Position numbers and translations under genes: made by a program. From Paraburkholderia silvatlantica (GTDB taxonomy: Bacteria > Pseudomonadota > Gammaproteobacteria > Burkholderiales > Burkholderiaceae): DNA of 64,000 bases. Positions 28,326-37,650 of this stretch are shown piece by piece; position 1 is the stretch's first letter, and each line of letters opens with the position of its first letter. The notes below the pieces were generated by a model. It had not been told where the DNA came from, ran no database searches, and saw nothing but the letters and a program-made list of their open reading frames with translations. The stretch spans positions 18,258 to 82,257 of the forward strand of contig NZ_QEOL01000032.1 in NCBI RefSeq assembly GCF_003096715.1, in the 5' to 3' direction.

Positions 28326-29222
28326 TTACGAGCGCACGGCCCCGAGGCGCTGCTTGACCCAGCCCCCGAACACGTTGACGGCCAGACCGCCCATCACGAG
28401 CACGGCGCCGCCGATCTCGGCCGCGCTCAACTGCTCGCCGAGCAGCAGCGCCGCCGAGGCGAGCCCGACGATCGGCACGAGCAGCGAGAACGGCGCCACC
28501 TGGCTGGCGGGATACTTCGAGAGCAGGCGGCTCCAGAGGCTATAGCCGATGAGCGTCGCCACGAACGCGAGATAGACGATCGCGCCCACCGAGCTCACGC
28601 CGAGGCCCGAGAGCGCAGCCACGATGCGCTGCGGACCTTCCATCCAGTACGAGAGCACGAGAAACGGCAGCGGCGGCACGAGGCTCGCCCATACCACGAG
28701 GCCGACGAGATCCACCTTGCCCACCTTCTTCGTGACGATATTGCCGAGCGCCCACATGCAGGCCGCGCACAGCGTGAGCACGAAACCGGCGAGGGTCATG
28801 CCTTGCGCGCCGCCGCCCATCGACTGCATGCCGATCAGCGCGAGACCGCCCGCGGCGATCAGCAAGCCGATGACGTTCTGCGCGTGAAAGCGCTCGCGAA
28901 GAAACACCGCCGCGAAGCCGAGCGTGAAGAACGCCTGCGCCTGCAGCACGACCGAAGCGAGGCCCGCGGGCATGCCCACGTACATTGCCGTGAAGAGGAA
29001 GGCGAACTGGCCTAGCGAGATGGTCGCGCCGTAGGCGAGCAGCCAGCGCAGCGGCATTTGCGGGCGCTTCACGAACAGCACCGCGGGGAACGCCGCCAGC
29101 ATGAAGCGCAGCGCGCCGAGCAGGAGCGGCGGCACGCCGTGCAGTCCCACCTTGATCACGACGAAATTCACGCCCCACGCGAGCACCACGACGAGCGCGA
29201 GCAACAAGTCCTTCGGCGACAT
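28326..29222 (-). CDS. eamA: EamA-type DMT exporter
   Basis: 298 residues, ten helices, two EamA repeats. It closely follows E. coli EamA: VVLAWGVNFVVIKVGLHGVP, FMLAAFPAVLFVKRP, AGLASVVLQAQAFFT and VAPFSLLVPIVGLASAALLL. E. coli EamA exports O-acetylserine and cysteine-pathway metabolites; the same role is inferred here from overall similarity. Single-gene unit. Confidence 0.85.
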   Translation of the reverse strand: MSPKDLLLALVVVLAWGVNFVVIKVGLHGVPPLLLGALRFMLAAFPAVLFVKRPQMPLRWLLAYGATISLGQFAFLFTAMYVGMPAGLASVVLQAQAFFTLGFAAVFLRERFHAQNVIGLLIAAGGLALIGMQSMGGGAQGMTLAGFVLTLCAACMWALGNIVTKKVGKVDLVGLVVWASLVPPLPFLVLSYWMEGPQRIVAALSGLGVSSVGAIVYLAFVATLIGYSLWSRLLSKYPASQVAPFSLLVPIVGLASAALLLGEQLSAAEIGGAVLVMGGLAVNVFGGWVKQRLGAVRS

Positions 29223-29451
29223 CCCCTTCTCCTTTTTACGTCATACCTCTTCTTCGAAGCGGCGATCTTACCGCCTCGCGCCATTGCGCGACGCCCCGCG
29301 CCGTGCCGCCGGCACCGGGCCCCTACGTGGCCGCACGCCGGGAAAGCCGGCGTTAGAATGAGCGCCAGCCTCGCGCACGGCCTGCCTGCGCGCCGGTTTC
29401 GCCCACTAGCTGGCCCCAGGTCCGTGCCTTACGACTCATCCAGGAAGCATC

Positions 29452-30333
29452 ATGTCCTCATCGATCAAAGCGGTTCTCAAGCCTCATCAACGCGACATCG
29501 GCAATCTCTATGTGCGCCGCGTGCTGCCCGCGCTCGCCGCACGCCTCGTCGGTCCGTTCATCTTCTTCGACCACATGGGCCCCGCCACGCTCGCGCCCGG
29601 CTCGGGCGTGGACGTGCGCCCGCATCCGCATATCGGGCTCGCCACGGTCACCTATCTCTTCGACGGCGCGCTCATGCATCGCGACAGCATCGGTTCCAGC
29701 CAGAAGATCGTGCCCGGCGACGTGAACTGGATGACGGCCGGACGCGGCATCGTCCACTCGGAGCGCACGCCCGACGAGGACCGCGCCACCGGCCTCACCA
29801 TGCACGGCATCCAGACGTGGGTGGCGCTGCCGCTCGATCACGAAGACACCGAGCCGTCGTTCTTCCATCACGCCGCCGCCACGCTGCCCGAACTCGAGCG
29901 CAACGGCGTCACGATGCGCGTGATCGCAGGCACGGCATTCGGCGCGACCTCGCCGGTCGAGACCTTTTCCGGCACGCTCTACGTCGCCGCAGATTTCGCG
30001 CCGGGCAGCGCGTTCGCGCTCGACGCGGAGCACGAAGAGCGCGGCGTCTATCTCGTGGAGGGCGATCTCGCGGTCGACGGCACGCCGCTCGAGCAGTACA
30101 CGATGGCCGTGCTGGTGCCGGGCGAAACCGTCACGCTCTCGAGCGCGAACGGGGCACGCGTGATGCTGCTCGGCGGGGAAAAGCTCGAAGGCGAGCGCTT
30201 CATCGAATGGAACTTCGTGGCAAGCTCGCGCGAGAAGATCGAAGCCGCGAAGGAGGCCTGGACGCGCCAGGAAATGGGGCATGTTCCCGGCGAAACGGAA
30301 TGGATCCCGCTGCCGGAAAAGAAGCCGCGCTAA
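29452..30333 (+). CDS. Pirin family protein
   Basis: 293-residue double cupin. The metal-site cupin is near the N-terminus: VDVRPHPHIGLATVTYLFDG, then WMTAGRGIVHSERTP. Bacterial pirins include quercetinases and regulators of pyruvate dehydrogenase; no specific role can be assigned. Upstream 29223-29451 holds no gene. CnoX follows 84 bp downstream. Confidence 0.88.
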   Translation: MSSSIKAVLKPHQRDIGNLYVRRVLPALAARLVGPFIFFDHMGPATLAPGSGVDVRPHPHIGLATVTYLFDGALMHRDSIGSSQKIVPGDVNWMTAGRGIVHSERTPDEDRATGLTMHGIQTWVALPLDHEDTEPSFFHHAAATLPELERNGVTMRVIAGTAFGATSPVETFSGTLYVAADFAPGSAFALDAEHEERGVYLVEGDLAVDGTPLEQYTMAVLVPGETVTLSSANGARVMLLGGEKLEGERFIEWNFVASSREKIEAAKEAWTRQEMGHVPGETEWIPLPEKKPR

Positions 30334-30417
30334 AGGCTCGCCGCTTTCGGCGGATGATTGAAACCCGGGCGTTTCGTCCCCAACTAGCGAAACAACGGAT
30401 TTCCCAACGAGGACGCA

Positions 30418-31266
30418 ATGGACACCACTCTCGCCACTTTTGAAAAAGACGTGATCGAAGCGTCGGCGCTCGCGCCGGTGCTGGTCGACTTCTGGGCGCC
30501 CTGGTGCGGCCCTTGCAAGAGCCTGGGGCCGATGCTCGAAAAGCTCGAGGCCGAATACGCGGGCAAATGGAAGCTCGTGAAGGTGAACGTCGACGAGAAT
30601 CAGGAGCTCGCCGCGCACTTCGGCGTGCGCAGCATCCCGCACGTCGTGGCGTTCGCGGACCGCCAGGCGGTCGATCAGTTCGTGGGCGTGCTGCCCGAAG
30701 GCCAGCTGCGCCAGTTCCTCGACGGCCTGATCCCCGACGGCGTCGACGCCGCGCGCCGCGCCGCGCAGGAAGCACTGGCCGAAGGCCGCCGCGACGAGGC
30801 CTATGAAGCGCTGCAGGCCGCGCTCGCGTTCGATCCGGGCAACGACGAAGTGCGCATGGACCTGATCGAGATGCTGCTCGCCGACAACCGCGCCGAGGAC
30901 GCGCAAAAGGAAGTCGAGCTGCTCTCGCCGAAGACCACGCAGGGCATCGACGCGCGCTTTAACGCACTCAAGACGCGCCTCGACGCGCTCGACGCCGCCG
31001 CCGACCTGCCGCCCACCGACGCGCTCGAAGCCCAGGTCGCCGCCAACCCCGGCGACCTCGAAGCGCGCTTCGATCTGGCGAACGCGCTGATCGCGCGGCA
31101 CAAGTACGCGGGCGCGCTCGAGCATCTGCTGGAGATCGTGAAGCGCGACCGCGCCTTCCGCGACGACGTGGGCCGCAAGACCATGCTTTCCGTGTTCGAT
31201 CTCGCGGCGCATCAGCCGCAGCTCGTGAGCGAGTGGCGGCGCAAGCTGAGCGCGACGCTGAACTGA
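30418..31266 (+). CDS. cnoX: Chaperedoxin CnoX (YbbN): thioredoxin plus TPR
   Basis: 282 residues. Thioredoxin domain (1-110) with an intact active site, FWAPWCGPCKSLGPML, followed by a TPR-like C-terminal half (VAANPGDLEARFDLANALIA). E. coli CnoX has lost the first cysteine (SxxC), but this copy keeps CGPC, so it may be redox-active as well as a holdase that protects proteins from bleach-type stress. The ATG at 30418 follows AACGAGGACGCA. Confidence 0.9.
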   Translation: MDTTLATFEKDVIEASALAPVLVDFWAPWCGPCKSLGPMLEKLEAEYAGKWKLVKVNVDENQELAAHFGVRSIPHVVAFADRQAVDQFVGVLPEGQLRQFLDGLIPDGVDAARRAAQEALAEGRRDEAYEALQAALAFDPGNDEVRMDLIEMLLADNRAEDAQKEVELLSPKTTQGIDARFNALKTRLDALDAAADLPPTDALEAQVAANPGDLEARFDLANALIARHKYAGALEHLLEIVKRDRAFRDDVGRKTMLSVFDLAAHQPQLVSEWRRKLSATLN

Positions 31267-31329
31267 ACTCGCGCGCGCGAGGACGCGGCGTGCGTCCTCG
31301 CGTAACGCCCTCGCCTTGCGTTCAGCCGG

Positions 31330-32868
31330 CTACGCCTGCTGAACCCGGCCGTACTGGTCGTCGAAGCGCACGATATCGTCCTCGCCGAGATAACAGCCCG
31401 ACTGCACCTCGATGATCTCGAGCGCCGTCTTGCCCGGATTCTCGAGCCGGTGCGTCATGCCTAGCGGGATATAGGTCGATTCGTTTTCGGAAAGCAGGAG
31501 CACCTCGTCGCCGCGCGTCACGCGCGCCGTGCCGCGCACCACGGTCCAGTGCTCCGCGCGGTGGTGATGCATCTGCAGCGAAAGCCGGCCGCCCGGCTTG
31601 ACCACGATGCGCTTGACCTGAAAGCGCTCGCCCTGATCGACCGAGTCGTACCAGCCCCATGGGCGCTCCACGCGCCGGTGCTGCCGCGCCACCTCACTGT
31701 GCTGCGCCTTGAGCCTCGTGACCACTGCCTTGACGTCCTGAACGCGGTCCTTCGCGACAACGAGCACGGCATCCGCAGTCTCGACCACCACCATGCCCTG
31801 CACGCCCACGCAGGCAACGAGGCGGCCGTCCGAATGCACGAAGGTGTCCGTCGCATCCTCGAACAGCACGCGCCCGCGCGCGACGTTGCCATGCTCGTCC
31901 TTCTCCGAGACCTGCCACAGGGCGTCCCACGCCCCGACGTCGGACCAGCCCGAACGAAGCGGCACAACCACGCCCGCGAGCCGCGCATTCACGCCAACCG
32001 ACTCCATCACCGCGTAGTCGATCGAATCGGACGGACAGGCGGCGAGCGCGTCCCGGTTCAAGTGGACGGTGCCGTCGGCGTCGACGCAGGCATTATCGAA
32101 GGCCGCCGTGCACTGCGCCGCGATGAGCGGCCGGCTTTGCGCGATCGCCGCGAGCCAGACCGAGGCGCGCACAACGAAAATCCCGCTGTTCCAAAGATAG
32201 TTCCCCGAAGCAACATAGCTGGCAGCGCGCCCGGCATCGGGCTTCTCCACAAAATGCTCGATGCTGCGCGCGCCGCTGCTGCCAAGCGGCAAACCCGCGC
32301 CGATGTAGCCGTAGCCCGTTTCGGCGCGCTGCGGCGGCACGCCAAGCGTGACGATGGCGCCGCGCGCCGCGTGCGTCACGGCTTCTTCGAGCGCGGCAGC
32401 AAACGCGGCGCTATCGGCGATCAGGTGGTCAGCGGGCATGGCAACGAGCACGGGATCGCCGTCGCCGCTGGCGGCAAGCGCCACCGCCGTCAGCGCGGGC
32501 GCCGTGTTGCGCGCGAGCGGTTCGAGCACGAAGCGGGCAGCCATGCCGCTGCGGCCAAGACGGTCAGCGGTCAGATGGCGCAAGTCCTCACTGCTCACGA
32601 CGAATGGCGCAGCCTTGCGAACCGCTGTGTGCGGTTCCGGCAGTGAGGTGGCCGCGTGCGGGAACACGCCGTCGAGGCGCCGGACAGTCGCCTCGAGCAG
32701 CGACTCGCCGTCGAGCAGGTCGATCAGTTGCTTGGGGCAGTGTTCGCGCGAAAGCGGCCATAGCCGCGTGCCGGAACCGCCCGCCAGCACAACGGGCTGA
32801 ACGACGAGTTCGGCGTCACCTTCGCTGATCGCGGCTATCAGGCCGGCAGATGTCACATCGTTGTTCAT
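31330..32868 (-). CDS. manC: Mannose-1-phosphate guanylyltransferase / mannose-6-phosphate isomerase
   Basis: 512 residues, bifunctional type II PMI-GMP. The N-terminal nucleotidyltransferase has VVLAGGSGTRLWPLSREHCP with KQL; the C-terminal cupin has RVERPWGWYDSVDQGERFQV and LQMHHHRAEHWTVVRG. It makes GDP-mannose for exopolysaccharide or LPS. GGAGGGA precedes the ATG at 32866-32868. No polysaccharide genes lie beside it here, so its main cluster is elsewhere or it acts alone. Confidence 0.94.
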   Translation of the reverse strand: MNNDVTSAGLIAAISEGDAELVVQPVVLAGGSGTRLWPLSREHCPKQLIDLLDGESLLEATVRRLDGVFPHAATSLPEPHTAVRKAAPFVVSSEDLRHLTADRLGRSGMAARFVLEPLARNTAPALTAVALAASGDGDPVLVAMPADHLIADSAAFAAALEEAVTHAARGAIVTLGVPPQRAETGYGYIGAGLPLGSSGARSIEHFVEKPDAGRAASYVASGNYLWNSGIFVVRASVWLAAIAQSRPLIAAQCTAAFDNACVDADGTVHLNRDALAACPSDSIDYAVMESVGVNARLAGVVVPLRSGWSDVGAWDALWQVSEKDEHGNVARGRVLFEDATDTFVHSDGRLVACVGVQGMVVVETADAVLVVAKDRVQDVKAVVTRLKAQHSEVARQHRRVERPWGWYDSVDQGERFQVKRIVVKPGGRLSLQMHHHRAEHWTVVRGTARVTRGDEVLLLSENESTYIPLGMTHRLENPGKTALEIIEVQSGCYLGEDDIVRFDDQYGRVQQA

Positions 32869-33608
32869 GCGAGTCCCTCCCCCGAAGTCGTGCACCGGGT
32901 CTCGTTACCGGTTTGCGTACGGGTGAGATTTGAACAATACGCAGCGCGCGAATCTGTACGCGCAGCCACATTGATCGCACGGCATGCCAGGAAATTTTTC
33001 TTCGGAACGGGGCCGCGGTCTTCGCGCGGTCATCGCGCAGTCGACGCTATGTGCGGCAACGCACGAAGCGCGGAGATGGCCGCGCAAGGTGATGTTTCAC
33101 ATCCGAACGTTTTTGCGACGGTGTCGGCAGCGCCCCAACAGAAGTGAATCAAAACCGCGTCGCGTCAAAGGCAGGCGCACGACGCGTTCAAGGCGATGGC
33201 CCAACGATGTTTCAGCAAGGACTCATTTCCGCGCATCCGGGTGAGCAGCGAAAGTCGCTATATAAATCAAGGCGTTGGCCGCATCAAACTCTAGCGACTT
33301 CGCAAACGGCGCCGCGCTGGCGTTGTACAGAACTGAAACAATAATGCGGCTTTATGTCGCTGCGGAAATAGCCCACGCCGCGCAGAACCGCAAGCGCCCT
33401 CACTTTCGCGGCGGCTGGCACAACCCCTGCTTAGTAGAGTTCGCCACAGGCGTCGATGCCGACAAACGAGATCGCAAAACGCTAACGGGGCTTATGGGGC
33501 CGGCGCAACGAACGTAGAGCCGTACGGGTAGCGGCGATAACAAAAAATTCGGTAGCCGGAAGCAGAAAAACAGGAGGCGGCACACGCCGCTTTACGCGAG
33601 GACCGATC
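32869..33608. other. 740-bp non-coding stretch between manC and the Crp/Fnr gene
   Basis: No credible coding frame. Slightly AT-richer than its surroundings with short repeats (GATGTTTCA at about 33090 and 33204). It should contain divergent promoters for manC and the regulator at 33609. Nothing else recognised. Confidence 0.4.
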
Positions 33609-34343
33609 ATGTTGACCCTTCAATCCGATCTGCACGGCAATCATCTGCTTGGCGCACTTCCGTCAAACGAGTGGCAGGCATTGGCGCCGCATCTCGAACT
33701 CGTTCAGCTGCGCACTGAGCAGCTGCTCTGCGATTGCGGCCAGCGTATTCATCACGTGTACTTTCCGACGACTGCCGTCATCTCGATGCTCACGACAATG
33801 GAAGACGGCAGTTCCGTCGAAATTGCCGCGGTGGGCCGGGAAGGCATGACCGGCGTGCCTGTGCTGACCGGTGGCGAAACGATGCCGAACCGCGTGCAGG
33901 TGCAAAGTTCGGGCTTCGCGTACCGCATCAGCGCGCAGGCGCTCAAGCAGCAGTTTGCGCGCTCGGACCTCCTGCGCCGCATTACGCTGCTTTACATGCA
34001 TGCCCTGCTCACGCAGATCGCGCAGACGGCCGCCTGCAACCGTCACCACTCGCTGAGCAAGCAGCTGTGCCGGTGGCTGCTGATCGAAGTGGACCGCGTG
34101 GACTCCAACGATCTGAGCGTAACGCAGCAACTGATCGCCGACATGCTCGGCGTGCGCCGCGAAGGCGTCACGGAAGCCGCCGGCAAGCTGCACGACGAAG
34201 GTCTGATCCATCACAGCCGCGGCAAGATCCGCGTACTCGACCGCAAGCGCCTCGAAGCGCGCGCATGCGAGTGCTACGGTCTCGTGCGCCGCGAGTTCGA
34301 TCGCCTGCTGCCGCGCCTGCACGAAGCGGAAGCGGTCGAATAA
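33609..34343 (+). CDS. Crp/Fnr-family transcriptional regulator
   Basis: 244 residues: cyclic-nucleotide-binding-like N-domain (HVYFPTTAVISMLTTMEDGS, VEIAAVGREGMTGVPVL) and a winged helix containing LSVTQQLIADMLGVRREGVT. There is no FNR-type cysteine cluster at the N-terminus and the cAMP-binding RxA motif is not seen, so the ligand is unknown. This subclass is frequent in Burkholderia and Rhizobiales. No operon partner. Confidence 0.86.
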   Translation: MLTLQSDLHGNHLLGALPSNEWQALAPHLELVQLRTEQLLCDCGQRIHHVYFPTTAVISMLTTMEDGSSVEIAAVGREGMTGVPVLTGGETMPNRVQVQSSGFAYRISAQALKQQFARSDLLRRITLLYMHALLTQIAQTAACNRHHSLSKQLCRWLLIEVDRVDSNDLSVTQQLIADMLGVRREGVTEAAGKLHDEGLIHHSRGKIRVLDRKRLEARACECYGLVRREFDRLLPRLHEAEAVE

Positions 34344-34433
34344 CGCGACCGGCGCGCGCGGTTCGTTCGCTTTCCGGCGCGATACGAAGGCGTGCCTTAT
34401 CAGGCACGCTTTCCAGCGTTTCTGCGCCCGGCC

Positions 34434-35306
34434 TCAATGCCCGCTGGCTTGATGCGCCAACGCGCGCAGCACGTACGAAGCCGCCGCGAAGCCAAAGCTC
34501 GCCGTCACGCACACGCTCGAACCAAATCCCGCGCAGTTCAGCCCCACCGGACCGTGATGACCCGGCGACGTGGTGACGTGCTCGGCCTCGGCGTCGATAT
34601 CGCACACGGCCGCCTCGGGATAGATGAGCGGCTCGTCCGAATACACCGCGCTCACCTTGAACCTGGCCTTCGGCCCGCGCGCAAAGCCGTGCTGCTTGCG
34701 CAACTGGCCGCGCACCTTGGAGAGCAGCGGGTCCTGGATCGTGAGCGCGAGGTCGTCGATGCGAATCCGCGTGGGGTCGAGCTGGCCGCCCGCGCCGCCC
34801 ACCGTGATGAGCGGCACGCGATGCTTCACGCACCAGGCGATCAGGGCGGTCTTGGTGCGCACGCTGTCGATGGCGTCGATCACGTAGTCGAAGCCGCCGC
34901 CCAGCAACGCACCAAAGTTCGACGGCTCGACGAAATCCTCGACAAGACGCACGTCGCAGCCCGGGTCGATGAGCTTGATGCGCTCGGCCATGGCCTCGAC
35001 CTTGGGCTTGCCGTAGTTGCCGTCGAGCGCGTGGATCTGGCGGTTGGTGTTGCTCTCGGCCACGTTGTCGAGGTCGATGAGCGTGAGCTTGCCGATCGCG
35101 CTGCGCGCGAGCGCCTCCGCGGCCCACGAGCCCACGCCGCCAATGCCGATCACGGCGACGTGGGCGCGCTCGAACGCGTCGAGCGCGGGTGCGCCATAAA
35201 GCCGCGCGATTCCGCCGAATCGGCGGGCTCGGTCGGCAACATCGTCGGCAGGGCTCGCGGTAAGATCGACGGAGCCGGCGGCAGGAGAAATCGGGGTACT
35301 GGACAT
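34434..35306 (-). CDS. tcdA: tRNA threonylcarbamoyladenosine dehydratase
   Basis: 290 residues of the ThiF/E1-like superfamily. It activates and cyclises t6A37 to ct6A. ATP-binding HVAVIGIGGVGSWAAEALAR, then LIDLDNVAESNTNRQIHAL, VIDAIDSVRTKTALIAWC and DPLLSKVRGQLRKQHGF match TcdA/CsdL. The ATG at 35304-35306 begins MSSTPISPAAGS; the first 30 residues are a variable leader. Divergent from pdxH. Confidence 0.9.
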   Translation of the reverse strand: MSSTPISPAAGSVDLTASPADDVADRARRFGGIARLYGAPALDAFERAHVAVIGIGGVGSWAAEALARSAIGKLTLIDLDNVAESNTNRQIHALDGNYGKPKVEAMAERIKLIDPGCDVRLVEDFVEPSNFGALLGGGFDYVIDAIDSVRTKTALIAWCVKHRVPLITVGGAGGQLDPTRIRIDDLALTIQDPLLSKVRGQLRKQHGFARGPKARFKVSAVYSDEPLIYPEAAVCDIDAEAEHVTTSPGHHGPVGLNCAGFGSSVCVTASFGFAAASYVLRALAHQASGH

Positions 35307-35489
35307 GACGGTAGGCAATCGTAAGCGGACCTCGGACCGCTCACACGCTGCTGTCACGGTCCTCGCAAGACCCGTATTTTGCCTGATCGCGCCGCACGAG
35401 GCCGGGCGCCCCTCGCCGGGCGCCTTCCTCGCCTGTTCGACATTCGCCTGTTCGATATACTTCTCCGCATTGAAGCGTCTGCCTAAAAG

Positions 35490-36131
35490 ATGACCTCCCT
35501 CGCCGATCTCCGCAAGACCTACTCGCTCGGCTCGCTCGACGCCGCCGACGTCGATCCCGATCCGATCCGCCAGTTCCAGACCTGGTTCGCCCAGGCGCTG
35601 GACGCAAAGCTGCCCGAGCCCAACGCCATGACGGTCGCCACGGTCGACCCGCAAGGCCGCCCCGCCGCGCGCATCCTGCTCATCAAGGGCGTGGACGAGC
35701 GCGGTTTCGTGTTCTTCACGAACTACGAAAGCCGCAAGGGCCGCGAGCTGAGCGCGAATCCACATGCGGCGTTGCTCTTTCACTGGATCGAACTGGAGCG
35801 TCAGGTTCGCATCGAGGGCAAGGTCGAACTCACGAGCGCCGAGGAAAGCGACGCCTACTTCAACTCGCGCCCGCTCGGCTCGCGCATTGGCGCGTGGGCC
35901 TCGGAGCAAAGCACGGTGATCGCGAACCGCGAGACGCTCGAAGCCCGCGAGCGCGAGATCGTTGCGCAGTATGGCGAAACGCCCCCGCGCCCGCCGCACT
36001 GGGGCGGCTACCGGCTCGTGCCGCAGGCCATCGAGTTCTGGCAAGGCCGCCCGTCGCGCCTGCACGACCGCATCCGCTACACGCGTGAGCACGCGGGCGC
36101 GGCCTGGCGCATCGAGCGTCTCGCGCCCTGA
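35490..36131 (+). CDS. pdxH: Pyridoxamine 5'-phosphate oxidase
   Basis: 213 residues, standard size. FMN enzyme making pyridoxal 5'-phosphate. Motifs: NAMTVATVDPQGRPAARILL, FFTNYESRKGRELSANP, SRIGAWASEQSTVI and the C-terminal GYRLVPQAIEFWQGRPSRLH with DRIRY. The ATG at 35490 begins MTSLADLRKTYS, as in relatives. Confidence 0.96.
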   Translation: MTSLADLRKTYSLGSLDAADVDPDPIRQFQTWFAQALDAKLPEPNAMTVATVDPQGRPAARILLIKGVDERGFVFFTNYESRKGRELSANPHAALLFHWIELERQVRIEGKVELTSAEESDAYFNSRPLGSRIGAWASEQSTVIANRETLEAREREIVAQYGETPPRPPHWGGYRLVPQAIEFWQGRPSRLHDRIRYTREHAGAAWRIERLAP

Positions 36132-36316
36132 GCGCATGCGCGCGGCGTAACACGCTTACCGTACTTGCGCCGCGCGCACCGGGTTTTCGTCTCACCGCTT
36201 TCGTTGCACGTCGCTCAGTCGTTCGCTGTTGCGATAACGCTGTCGCCAAAAAACCTGCATCGCAATTCGCTTTTGTCGTCGGGCTTCAATCGTTCATCTG
36301 ACACGGAGAGAAACGC

Positions 36317-37531
36317 ATGTTCTGGGAGAAAAAACTCGCACAGTGGGTCGAAGAAGTGCGCAGCAAGGCCGACTTGCCCGCCCGCCTCGTGCTCTGGAGC
36401 GGGCAGCAATACGACTTCGGCCACTTCGCCGCGCCTGCCGTCACGCTCAAGGTCAATAGCGCCTCGGCGCTGCCGCTTCTGCTTACGCCGAGCCTCGACA
36501 ATCTCGGCGAGGCCTACGTGAAGGGCAAGATCGACATCGAAGGCAAGCTCGCCGACATCATCAACATCAGCTATTCGCTCGCGCGCAACACCGTCACGAG
36601 CGCCGGCAAGCTCGCACGCGTGCGCCGCTATTTCACGCATTCGAAGTCCACGGACAAGCGGGCCATCCAGTACCACTACGACGTCTCGAACGCGTTCTAC
36701 AAGCTCTGGCTCGACGAGAACATGGTCTATTCGTGCGCCTACTTCGAAAACGGCGACGAAGACCTCGCCACCGCCCAGCTCAAGAAGATCGACCACATCC
36801 TCACGAAGATCCAGGTGAAGGAAGGCCAGACGCTGCTCGACATCGGCTGCGGCTGGGGCGCGCTCGTGCTGCGCGCGGCGCAGAAGTTCGGCGCGCGCAG
36901 CGTGGGCGTGACGCTCTCGCAGAACCAGTTCGATCTCGCCACCGCCCGCGTGAAGGCGGCGGGCCTCGAAGACCGCATCGAGATCCGCCTGCAGGACTAT
37001 CGCGACGTCCAGGGCCAGTTCGACCGCATCACGAGCGTGGGCATGTTCGAGCACGTCGGGCGCAAGAATCTGCCGGGCTATTTCCGCAAGGTCCACGACC
37101 TGCTCGCCGACGACGGCGTCGCCATGAATCACGGCATCACTTCGTCGGACGCCGACTCGGGCGAAACGGCACTCGGCGGCGGCGAGTTCATCGACCGCTA
37201 CGTGTTCCCCGACGGCGAGCTGCCGCACATCGGCCTCGCGCTCGAAGCGGCGCAGCGCGGCGGCCTCGAAGCGGTTGACGTGGAAAGCCTGCGCCGTCAC
37301 TATGCGCACACGCTCGATTTGTGGGCGGAGAATTTCGAGGCGCGCGCCGAGGAAGCAAAACAGCTCGTCGACGACGAGAAGTTCCGCATCTGGCGCGTTT
37401 ATCTGGCAGGTTGCGCGTACGCGTTCGAGCACGACGATGTGTCGATCTTCCAGATCGTGTGCCGCAAGGCCGGCCGCAGCGCGACCACGCTGCCGTGGTC
37501 GCGCCGGTATATGTACGGGAAGCCGCTCTGA
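36317..37531 (+). CDS. cfa: Cyclopropane-fatty-acyl-phospholipid synthase
   Basis: 404 residues. SAM-dependent methylation of unsaturated acyl chains in membrane lipids. Features: lipid-domain N-terminus, IQYHYDVSNAFYKLWLDENM, YSCAYFEN, SAM motif LLDIGCGWGALVLRAAQ, and MFEHVGRKNLPGYFRKVHDL. GGAGAG precedes the ATG. Commonly induced in stationary phase; no promoter was resolved in 36132-36316. Confidence 0.95.
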   Translation: MFWEKKLAQWVEEVRSKADLPARLVLWSGQQYDFGHFAAPAVTLKVNSASALPLLLTPSLDNLGEAYVKGKIDIEGKLADIINISYSLARNTVTSAGKLARVRRYFTHSKSTDKRAIQYHYDVSNAFYKLWLDENMVYSCAYFENGDEDLATAQLKKIDHILTKIQVKEGQTLLDIGCGWGALVLRAAQKFGARSVGVTLSQNQFDLATARVKAAGLEDRIEIRLQDYRDVQGQFDRITSVGMFEHVGRKNLPGYFRKVHDLLADDGVAMNHGITSSDADSGETALGGGEFIDRYVFPDGELPHIGLALEAAQRGGLEAVDVESLRRHYAHTLDLWAENFEARAEEAKQLVDDEKFRIWRVYLAGCAYAFEHDDVSIFQIVCRKAGRSATTLPWSRRYMYGKPL

Positions 37532-37650
37532 CGCAGGCGGCGGCGCGGTTCGCCGCGCCGCCGGCGTATCGACTGTTCGCGCAGTTGCGCCCGGCCCAGG
37601 CGGCTTCGCCCCACGACCGCCACCACAACACAACTGCGCGATGCCACTGC

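Noticed and set aside
32890..33344. Small overlapping frames in the manC-Crp gap
   Set aside because: R/A-rich translations, no ribosome sites, no similarity to neighbours; treated as non-coding.
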